This document shows, piece after piece, positions 56,001 through 64,000 of a stretch of 64,000 bases of DNA. Under the pieces are notes generated by a model. That model did not search any database. It saw only the letters and a program-made list of their open reading frames with translations, and was not told where the DNA came from. The DNA lies in assembly GCA_950097015.1 (NCBI GenBank), contig CATNEN010000034.1:4124001-4188000 (forward strand), written 5' to 3'. The DNA comes from Macrostomum hystrix. Its lineage: Eukaryota; Platyhelminthes; Macrostomidae. Within the stretch, counting starts at the first letter, position 1. The number at the start of each line of letters is the position of its first letter. The translations under genes and the position numbers were made by a program.

Positions 56001-59000
56001 CTGAAAATGGATATCAGAGGTCGATACAGAATGCGGATTGAGGATGGAAAATGGCAATGGAGATTGTGGAAGAGGGTAGGGGAGGGGAGAGGATTGAGAA
56101 GATTCAGAATTTAAAAGAAATGGCCAAGAATTGGTAGGGGAAGAGGAAGAGTTAAAAATGGAATGGGGAAGAATTGGCAGGGTGACTCGGATACTAAATA
56201 GGATAGGGAAGAGGATATTAATCGGATAGGGAAAAGAATGAACCGGATAGGAAAGAGGATGAATTGGATAGGGAAGAGGGAAGAGGAAGAATAGGATAGG
56301 GTAGAGGAAGAATAGGATAGGGTAGAGGATGAATTGGATAGGGAAGAGGAAGAATCGGATAGGGAAGAGAATGAATCGGATAGGGAAGAGGATGAATCGG
56401 ATAGGGAAGAAAATGAATCGAATAGGGAAGAGGAAGAAGCGGATAGAGAAATGAAGAATCGGATGGGGAAGAGGAAGAATCGGATAGGGAAGAGGATGAA
56501 TCGGATGGGGAAGAGAATGAATCGGATAGGGAAGAGGAAGAAGCGGATAGGGAAGAGGATGAAGCGGATGGGGAAGAGGATGAATCGGATGGGGAAGAGG
56601 ATGAATCGGATGGGGAAGAGGATGAATCGGATGGGGAAGAGGATGAATCGGATAGGGAAGAGGAAGAAGCGGATAGGGAAGAGGATGAATCGGATAGGGA
56701 AGAGGGAAGGGGGGAGAGGAAGAGGAAGAATCGGATAGGGAATAATGCTTCAAATCGGGAAAAACAAGGGAGCAGCTAACAGAGAAATGAGTCTCACCAT
56801 CCATGGATGCGTCAGCAGGTGACGACAGCGGCAGAGCGGCCTCCTCGGCAGCTAGACACTTGCGAGTTTCATCCCAGACCCGCTCCAGCACCAGGCTGTC
56901 TTGAAAGATCAAGCTGCCATCCAGATTGTAGGTTCTCGCGTTCTCAAACAACTGGCGCACGTCGCTATCCAACTCGTCCACGCCCGAGTAGCGACCGTCG
57001 CGAACTCGCTGGCGAATGCGAGCGAAATCCAGCGGCCGGCGAATTATTTCGTAATAGTCGGGCAATTCGCGACGACTGGGCAGCCGGACGAATGGCTCGG
57101 AGAGGGGTCGGTTGTCCGTTGGGTCGCGGTATCGCATGACCGGCTGCAGCATTCGCAGCAGGTGGGCCGTCACATCCGGGTGCACAGCTGGCCGAGAGCG
57201 ACCGCTCGCTGATTTGGAAGACTTCTTCAGCGATGATTTTAACAGTTTCTTCTTCCTTTTGCCGTGACTGCCCACTTTTTCGCCGCCGTCGACATCGGCG
57301 TCGTCTACGCCGCCGGGGGTGGCCAAGTCGCCGGCGCCGGATGCGAGAGAGGCCTGCGACTGTGACTGCGGGGGCGGAGAGGTTCGGTTCGCTAGTTCCG
57401 TTAGGAGGCTAGTTTGAATGGCGGGTTTGGTAAGGATGGGAAGGTAGGCTGAAGGATAGGAAGGTAGGCTGAAGGATGGGAAGGTAGGCTGAAGGATGGG
57501 AAGGTAGGCTGAAGGATAGGAAGGTAGGCTGAAGGATAGGAAGGTAGGCTGAAGGATGGGAAGGTAGGCTGAAGGATGGGAAGGTAGGCTGAAGGATGGG
57601 AAGGTAGGCTGAAGGATAGGAAGGTAGGCTGAAGGATAGGAAGGTAGGCTGAAGGATGGGAAGGTAGGCTGAAGGATAGGAAGGTAGGCTGAAGGATAGG
57701 AAGGTAGGCTGAAGGATAGGAAGGTAGGCTGAAGGATAGGAAGGTAGGCTGAAGGATAGGAAGGTAGGCTGAAGGATGGGAAGGTAGGCTGAAGGATGGG
57801 AAGGTAGGCTGAAGGATAGGAAGGTAGGCTGAAGGATAGGAAGGTAGGCTGAAGGATGGGAAGGTAGGCTGAAGGATAGGAAGGTAGGCTGAAGGGTAGG
57901 AAGGTAGGCTGAAGGATAGGAAGGTAGGCTGAAGGATGGGAAGGTAGGCTGAAGGATAGGAAGGTAGGCTGAAGGATGGGAAGGTAGGCTGAAGGATAGG
58001 AAGGTAGGCTGAAGGATGGGAAGGTAGGCTGAAGGATGGGAAGGTAGGCTGAAGGATGGGAAGGTAGGCTGAAGGATAGGAAGGTAGGCTGAAGGATAGG
58101 AAGGTAGGCTGAAGGATGGGAAGGTAGGCTGAAGGATAGGAAGGTAGGCTGAAGGATAGGAAGGTAGGCTGAAGGATGGGAAGGTAGGCTGAAGGATAGG
58201 AAGGTAGGCTGAAGGATGGGAAGGTAGGCTGAAGGATAGGAAGGTAGGCTGAAGGATGGGAAGGTAGGCTGAAGGATGGGAAGGTAAGGGTGGGAATAGG
58301 AGGATGGGTGAAGGGTAGCAGGATAAGGTGAAGGGTAGCAGGACAGGATGAAGGGTAGGAGTATCGGGTGAAGGGTAGGAGTATCGGGTGAAGGGTAGGA
58401 GTATCGGGTGAAGGGTAGGAGTATCGGGTGAAGGGTAGGAGTATCGGGTGAAGGGTAGGAGGACAGTGTGAAGGGTAGGAGGACAGTGTGAAGGGTAGGA
58501 GGATAAGGTGGAGAGTAGGAGGACAGTGTGAAGGGTAGGAGGATAAGGTGAAGGGTAAGAGGACAGTGTGAAGGGTAGGAGGATAAGGTGAAGGGTAAGA
58601 GGACAGTGTGAAGGGTAGCAGGATAGGGTGAAGAGTAGGAGGACAGTGTGAAGGGTAGGAGGATAAGGTGAAGGGTAAGAGGACAGGATGAAGGGTAGCA
58701 GGATAGGGTGAAGAGTATGAGGACAGTGTGAAGGGTAGCAGGATAAGGTGAAGGGTAAGAGGACAGGATGAAGGGTAGCAGGATAAGGTGAAGGGTAAGA
58801 GGACAGTGTGAAGGGTAGCAGGATAAGGTGAAGGGTAAGAGGACAGTGTGAAGGGTAGCAGGATAAGGTGAAGGGTAAGAGGACAGGATGAAGGGTAGCA
58901 GGATAAGGTGAAGGGTAAGAGGACAGTGTGAAGGGTAGCAGGATAAGGTGAAGGGTAAGAGGACAGTGTGAAGGGTAGCAGGATAAGGTGAAGGGTAAGA

Positions 59001-62000
59001 GGACAGGATGAAGGGTAGGAGGATAAGGTGAAGGGTAAGAGTAAGAGGACAGGATGAAGGGTAGCAGGATAGGGTAGAGTGTAAGCAGATAGAATGAAGG
59101 GTAGAAGATTTGGGTTATTCTTACCATGAGTGAGTCCTCACTAGCCAGAGCTCGTCTCATCTTCTTCCTGTGCCGCATCTGGTCCTCCTTCTCGTAGAGG
59201 GTGCCATCTTGAATAGCCCTTATAAATTGTTGATCAGTAAGCGACTCGGTGTAGTCGACCTCCTTTCGCTGCCGCTTGCCGAAGCCCACTCCGCTCTCGC
59301 TGTCCTCGCAGTCATCCATCAGGCTGGAGGTGGCCGTCTCCTCTTCGATCCTGTTGATCCAAGGCGGCAGTTCCTCTTGCGTCAGCAGCCTAGGCCGGTC
59401 GTTGTGCCGCTCTTTGTCCATACGCTGGTAGGCCTTGAACTCTTCCTCTGTGCGGGCCAGCATCTGGTTGATGGTCTCGTCGTCGTGCACCTCCAGGCCC
59501 TCGTCGTCTCCGTCCTGCTCGTCCTCGAGTAGGGCCATGAGAAACTCGCGGCGCTGCACTCCAGTGGACTTCTGGTCGAACATGCCTGCGCGAATGATTG
59601 ATTGGGTGAATCGTCAATTAGGTGAATGGTTGACTGGGTGAATGGTTGACTGGGTGAATGGTTGATTGGGTGAATGATTGATTGGGTGAATGGTTGACTG
59701 GGTGAATGGTTGATTGGGTGAATGATTGATTGAGTGAATGATTGATTGGGTGAATGATTGATTGGGTGAATGATTGATTGGGTGAATGATTGATTGAGTG
59801 AATGATTGATTGGGTGAATGATTGATTGGGTGAATGATTGATTGGGTGAATGATTGATTGGGTGAATTGGAGACTGGGTGAATGGTAGATTGGCTGAATG
59901 GTTGATTGGGTGAATTGTCAATTGGACGAATGATTGATAGGGTGAATTGTCAATTGGACGAATGATTGATAGGGTGAATTGTCAATTGGATGAATGATTG
60001 ATAGGTGAATTGTCAATTAGACGAATGATTGATAGGGTGAATTGTCAATTGGATGAATGATTGATAGGGTGAATTGTCAATTGGATGAATGATTGATAGG
60101 GTGAATTGTCAATTGGATGAATGATTGATAGGGTGAATGATTGATAGGGTGAATTGGAGACTGGGTGATTGGTAGATTGGGTAAATGGTCGATTGGGTAA
60201 ATGGTACACTAGGTGAATGGTAGATTGGGTGAATGGTAGACTAGGTAAATGGTAGACTAGGTGAATAGTAGATTGGGTGAATGGTAGATTGGGTGAATTA
60301 TCAATTGGGTGAATGATCAATTTGGGGAACGATCAATTGGGCGAGTGATTGATTGGTTAATTCAGAGGAAAATTGTGAAATTCCAAGAGGCTAATCGGTA
60401 AGTAAGGTGAACGGGCACTCAGAACAAGGCAGCAACTCACCAGCCTGAATAACCTTCTCGTCAACGTTGAGCTTGTACCTGGCAGCAGCTAGGATTCGCT
60501 CTTCAACCGAATTGACACAGATTAGGCGCAGCACCCTGACCTCATTCTTCTGGCCAATCCGGTGAGCCCGGTCCTGGGCCTGCAGATCCTGATGGGGATT
60601 CCAGTCCGAGTCGAACAGGATGACGGTGTCGGCAGCTTGCAGGTTCAAGCCCAGGCCGCCAGCTCGGGTGCTTAGCAAGAAGATGAAATAGTCGGACTCT
60701 TTGTCGCTGAATATCTGCAGCAGGGAGCCGCGATCCTCCGACTTAGTGGTGCCGTCCAGGCGCAGGTATTTGTAGCCCATGAAGTCGAAGTAGTCCTTTG
60801 GGATACGGGCGTTTGGGAAGCGGAACAATACAGGCATTTGTCTCTCCGGTTTAGCGGTCTTGCTTTGCCTTTATCCAAAAAATGTCTCGTTTAAATCTTG
60901 TTTCTTGGTTAATCTCCATATTGGATACCTCAATCTGTTTGCCCTCTTCTCTTAATTGTTTACCCTCTTCTCTTATATGTTTACCCTCTTAACTTATCTG
61001 TTTACTCTCTTCTCTTATCTGTTTACCCTCTTCTCTTATCTGTTTACCCTCTTCTCTTATCTGTTTACCCTTTTCTCTTATCTGTTTACCCTCTTCTCTT
61101 ATCTGTTTACCCTCTTCTCTTATATGTTTACCCTCTTCTCTTTTGTTTACCCTCTTCTCTTATATGTTTACCTCTTCTCCTAACTGTTTACCCTCTTCTC
61201 CTACCTGTTTATACTATCTTCTCTCATCTGATTACCCCCTTCTCCTAATTGTTTACCCTCTTGTCCTACCTGTTTACTATCTTCTCTCATCTGATTACCC
61301 CCTTCTCCTAATTGTTTACCCTCTTGTCCTATCTGTTTACTATCTTCTCTCATCTGATTACCCCCTTCTCCTAATTGTTTACCCTCTTGTCCTATCTGTT
61401 TACTATCTTCTCTCATCTGATTACCCCCTTCTCCTAATTGTTTACCCTCTTGTCCTATCTGTTTACTATCTTCTCTCATCTGATTACCCCCTTCTCCTAA
61501 TTGTTTACCCTCTTGTCCTATCTGTTTACTATCTTCTCTCATCTGATTACCCCCTTCTCCTAATTGTTTACCCTCTTGTCCTATCTGTTTACTATCTTCT
61601 CTCATCTGATTACCCCCTTCTCCTAATTGTTTACCCTCTTGTCCTATCTGTTTACTATCTTCTCTCATCTGATTACCCCCTTCTCCTAATTGTTTACCCT
61701 CTTGTCCTATCTGTTTACTATCTAATCTCATATGATTTCCCTTTTCTCTAATCTGATTAGCCTCTTGTCCTACCTGTTTACCCTGAGTCCCAGCTGTTAC
61801 TACACTACAAACACCAGCTCACCTGCATAATGGTCATGAGCTGAGTCATCTGGCAGAAGATCAGCACACGATGCCCGGTGGCTTTTAATTTCGGTAGGAT
61901 GCGGCTCAGCAGCTCGAATTTGCCTGAGGATCTGTACAGATCCTCGCCGTTGACATCGTGATGACCCTTGTGCTCGGTCATGGCGTCTTCGATGTGCGGA

Positions 62001-63677
62001 AACAGGTAGGGATGATTGCAGATCTTGCGCAGCTGCATGATTGTGTTGTTCAGCGTCTTCACACCGCCATTGCCCTGCAAATGGGGAGAAGATAGAGAAT
62101 TTAGTAATGACTAATTAAAGAATAAATTAATTAACTGCAGGACGCCTGTGGGAACAGGCATATCATTTGGCGACAGTCGACCAGCAGCCAGTGAGGAGGT
62201 ACACTTCTCTCTATTCTACTGACTCATGAGCACACACGCACACAGATGCTGAACGCAGGCACACTCTCACATCTTACATCATCTCATTGTCAGGCAGTGT
62301 ACACTCTCAATGTGCCTTGGAGGTTGGCCCTCAAGGGCGTAAATTGTACGACAAGCCCCCAAGCCTTCTCTCCGCGGCTGCACCCAAGATGAATGTGGCC
62401 TCGCCGCAGAATCGAGCTCAGGGACCATGGTGCGAGACGAAAACAAATTAATTACGAAAACTCACTAATTACAGGCATATTATAGCCTTACTTACACCTG
62501 AGAGAATTGGGTAATGACTAATTACACACCTGAGAGAATTGGGTAATGACTAATTACACACCTGATATTAATAATAATAATAATTGCAGGAGGGCTGCGG
62601 GCAATGGCACATCATTTGGTGACACTAGACCCGCAGCCAGCGAGGAGGCAATTCTGCCGATTTCACTGACTCCTGAGCACACACGCACACAAATACTGTA
62701 CGCAGGCATACGCTCACACAGGTGTGTACATCTGCCCTGACTTTCTCATCGTCTTGTCTTTGTCTTGGAGGTTGGCCCTCAAGGGCGTCAATTCTACGAC
62801 AAGCCCCAAAGCCTTCTCTCCGCGGCTGCGCCCCAAATAAATGTGGCCTCGCCGTGGAATCGAACTTAGGGACCGTGGTGCGAGAGGCAAACGCGTTAAC
62901 CGCTCTGCCACTCACCCCCACACCTGATATTGGGTTATGACTAATTATACACCTGAGACTAAGATGACTAATTACATACCTGAGACTGGGGTTATGACTA
63001 ATTATACACCTGAGACTAAGATGACTAATTACATACCTGAGACTGGGGTTATGACTAATTACACACCTAAATTACACCCTAAAGAAGTGGACCAACCTTC
63101 TTGTCCTTCTCAGAGCCGTCGGTAAGAATAACGCCCCTCTGGCTCATGTGATGATACAGAGTCCGCTGCAGGGCGCTCATGTCGCATTTGACGACGTACT
63201 CAACCTTGTCAGGCAGCTGGGATTCCACTTCTTTTTTTAGTCGGCGCAGCAGGAAAGGTCTCAGAACCTTGTGCAATCGGCGAATGATGAGCAGGGTCTC
63301 CTCCTGATTGAGTTCGACCTTCTCTGAGCCAGATAGAGCAAATGGAGCGTTGAACCATTGCTCAAATGTGGTGACAGATGAGAACACGGAGGGTAGCAGA
63401 AAGTTCATCAGGGCCCACAATTCTGGAAGTTTGTTCTGCAGCGGCGTGCCAGTCAGCAATAGGCGATATGGGGCCGTGAAGTATGTGTTCAACACGCAGG
63501 TGAGCTTGCAGTGATGATTCTTCATTCGGTGACCCTCGTCAATGATCATGTAGCGAAATTTGATTTTGGTCAGCACAGATTTATCTTTGATAATGTACTC
63601 GTAGGTGGTGAGGAGGACATTGAACTTGGCCGAGCGAAGCTCGCTCTGCTGCAGCTGGCGACGCATCTGGGGCGAGC
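55444..63677 (-). CDS. SMARCA4: SWI/SNF ATPase BRM/BRG1 (SMARCA2/4), C-terminal 923 residues in six exons
   Basis: Catalytic subunit of the BAF/PBAF nucleosome remodelling complexes in the nucleus. Exons (minus, 5' to 3'): 63097-63677, 61823-62074, 60441-60795, 59125-59585, 56798-57365 and 55444-56000; phases join without a break. Visible helicase motifs: II with DEGH ([10 protein letters not shown]), III ([10 protein letters not shown]), V ([10 protein letters not shown]) and VI (QDRAHRIGQ). The Walker A motif and the N-terminal QLQ, HSA and BRK regions lie beyond the window. After the helicase come the SnAC segment ([16 protein letters not shown]), the [18 protein letters not shown] motif, a basic AT-hook-like linker, a bromodomain ([13 protein letters not shown]; acetyl-lysine Asn in ENARTYN) and a basic then strongly acidic C-terminal tail. 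It cannot be decided whether it is SMARCA2 or SMARCA4; invertebrates usually have one gene (brahma). Confidence 0.96.
56215..56725 (+). repeat. SMARCA intron minisatellite, 21-bp unit (bromodomain exon to last exon)
   Basis: About 24 copies of gatgaatcggatagggaag and variants, purine-rich on the plus strand. Confidence 0.94.
56798..57365 (-). CDS. SMARCA4: SMARCA bromodomain exon
   Basis: 189 residues plus one base. The acceptor is cccccgcag. It holds the linker ([13 protein letters not shown]) and a bromodomain from about [12 protein letters not shown] to [11 protein letters not shown], with the ENARTYN acetyl-lysine pocket. Donor gtgaga. Confidence 0.94.
57425..58285 (+). repeat. SMARCA intron minisatellite A, 20-bp unit
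   Basis: About 43 copies of aaggtaggctgaaggatagg. Practically the only variation is tagg or tggg. Confidence 0.98.
58286..59095 (+). repeat. SMARCA intron minisatellite B, 20-bp unit
   Basis: About 40 copies of aagggtaggaggacagtgtg-like units, directly adjoining array A with the same unit length but a different sequence. A two-unit (40-bp) alternation is visible from 58500 on. Confidence 0.96.
59125..59585 (-). CDS. SMARCA4: SMARCA exon with SnAC region
   Basis: 153 residues after a split Gly codon: [55 protein letters not shown]. SnAC couples ATP hydrolysis to remodelling in this family. Donor gtaaga. Confidence 0.95.
59595..60350 (+). repeat. SMARCA intron minisatellite, 16-bp unit
   Basis: About 46 copies of gaatgattgattgggt, with a 32-bp two-unit form (gaattgtcaattgga) in the middle. 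Confidence 0.95.
60441..60795 (-). CDS. SMARCA4: SMARCA exon with helicase motifs V and VI
   Basis: 118 residues plus one base: [70 protein letters not shown]. The acceptor atcccaaag is not strongly pyrimidine-rich, but the phase and homology fit exactly. Confidence 0.95.
60950..61205 (+). repeat. SMARCA intron minisatellite, 21-bp unit
   Basis: About 12 copies containing tctgtttaccctcttctctt. Confidence 0.94.
61206..61735 (+). repeat. SMARCA intron higher-order repeat, 63-bp unit (3 x 21)
   Basis: About 8 nearly identical 63-bp units, each made of three diverged relatives of the 21-bp repeat just upstream (gattacccccttctcctaa, tgtttaccctcttgtccta, tgtttactatcttctctca). Confidence 0.96.
61823..62074 (-). 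CDS. SMARCA4: SMARCA exon between the two helicase lobes
   Basis: 84 residues, phase 0 both sides: [52 protein letters not shown]. Typical start of the SNF2 helicase C lobe. Acceptor tttgcag, donor gtgagc. Confidence 0.96.
62137..62445 (-). mobile_element. tRNA-derived SINE, family 2, copy 2 (head truncated)
   Basis: Body and part of the head match the copy at 62577-62920 (ccttctctccgcggctgc, gtggcctcgccg). The head is cut after the region equivalent to gtgcgaga. The decamer aaattaatta occurs just outside both ends and may be the target-site duplication. Confidence 0.82.
62500..62560 (+). repeat. Short tandem repeat split by a SINE, left part
   Basis: Two copies of a 31-bp unit with gggtaatgactaattacaca. 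Related units resume after the SINE at 62930. Confidence 0.8.
62577..62920 (-). mobile_element. tRNA-derived SINE, family 2, copy 3 (full length)
   Basis: On the minus strand from about 62920, the tRNA-like head has A box tggcagagcgg and B box agttcgattcc. A body of about 250 bp and an (ATT)n tail follow. The target-site duplication acacctgatatt stands at about 62560-62573 and 62922-62933, so both ends are defined. It was inserted into a short local tandem repeat in the SMARCA intron, in sense orientation. Confidence 0.9.
62930..63075 (+). repeat. Short tandem repeat split by a SINE, right part
   Basis: About 2.5 copies of a unit of roughly 56 bp containing tgactaattatacacctgag and its variant tgactaattacatacctgag. 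Confidence 0.85.
63097..63677 (-). CDS. SMARCA4: SMARCA exon with helicase motifs II and III (first exon in the window)
   Basis: 193 residues after a split codon (GSPQMRRQL). It contains [70 protein letters not shown] and [11 protein letters not shown]. The donor gttggt is weak at positions +3 to +5 but joins the next exon in phase. Confidence 0.96.
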
Positions 63678-63779
63678 CTGCGGTGCGGATGCCAGATGAG
63701 GAAGAAAGGGGGATATTTCATTTTTGAGGCTATTCTGAGGATTAGAACAATTATACAAATGACCTTTTTAGATGGTACA

Positions 63780-64000
63780 GGTGGAAAAAATAGCCGCAGG
63801 TAGATAAGACAGGTGGGATAAATAGCCGAAAGTAGGTAAGACAGGTGGGATAAATAGCCGAAAGTAGGTAAGACAGGTGGGATAAATAGCCGCAAGTAGG
63901 TAAGAAAGGTGGGATAAATAGCCGCAAGTAGGTAAGACAGGTGGGATAAATAGCCACAAGTAGGTAAGAAAGGTGGGATAAATAGCCGCAAGTAGGTAAG
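63780..64000 (+). repeat. SMARCA intron minisatellite, 32-bp unit, cut by the window end
   Basis: About seven copies containing aggtgggataaatagccgca and aagtaggtaagac. Confidence 0.95.

Noticed and set aside
57409-59124. Long C-terminal extension of the SnAC exon frame
   Set aside because: Intronic 20-bp arrays read through past the gtaaga donor; the bromodomain exon joins in phase at 59125.

Overview
The window is metazoan nuclear DNA. It holds three spliced protein-coding genes with GT-AG introns and the 3' part of an LTR retrotransposon. The genes are a G-protein-coupled receptor kinase of the GRK4/5/6 class (plus strand), a nicotinic acetylcholine receptor alpha subunit (minus strand) and a BRM/BRG1-type SWI/SNF ATPase (minus strand). 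Gene content and intron structure point to an invertebrate bilaterian. The very repeat-rich introns would suit a free-living flatworm, but that assignment is a guess and nothing here fixes the phylum.

Layout. 1-2241: open Ty3/gypsy pol (end of RT, RNase H, integrase), followed by a possible 3' LTR. 3287-3939: a perfect 16-bp minisatellite. 4484-4743: a tRNA-derived SINE. 6892-30330: nine coding exons of the GRK gene; a terminal exon is still missing, with candidates at 35448-35498 and 32379-32393. 38680-42720: two large intergenic satellite arrays (16-bp and 33-bp units). 43205-53117 (minus): a complete 8-exon nAChR alpha gene encoding 547 residues, with a TATA box just upstream. 54020-55120: a long polypurine tract between genes. 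55444-63677 (minus): the last six exons (923 residues) of a SMARCA2/4-like gene, whose 5' part lies beyond the window.

The outstanding property is tandem repetition. By my own delimitation, about 40 separate minisatellite arrays cover roughly half of the 64 kb. Nearly every long intron has one or more arrays, and each array has its own unit. Unit lengths cluster near 14-16, 19-24 and 30-35 bp, and several arrays show higher-order structure (12 x 35 bp, 3 x 21 bp). One array has copied an exon/intron boundary, giving seven consecutive 5' splice sites at 40-bp spacing. Long open frames in the arrays result from unit length and composition and are not treated as genes.

The genes do not form an operon or one pathway. 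GRKs phosphorylate activated GPCRs, the nAChR is a ligand-gated cation channel, and BRM/BRG1 remodels nucleosomes. GRK and nAChR are convergent; nAChR and SMARCA lie in tandem on the minus strand. Two SINE families occur: one with a Val-like tRNA head (two copies) and one with another tRNA head (three copies, all minus strand, in introns of the two minus-strand genes).
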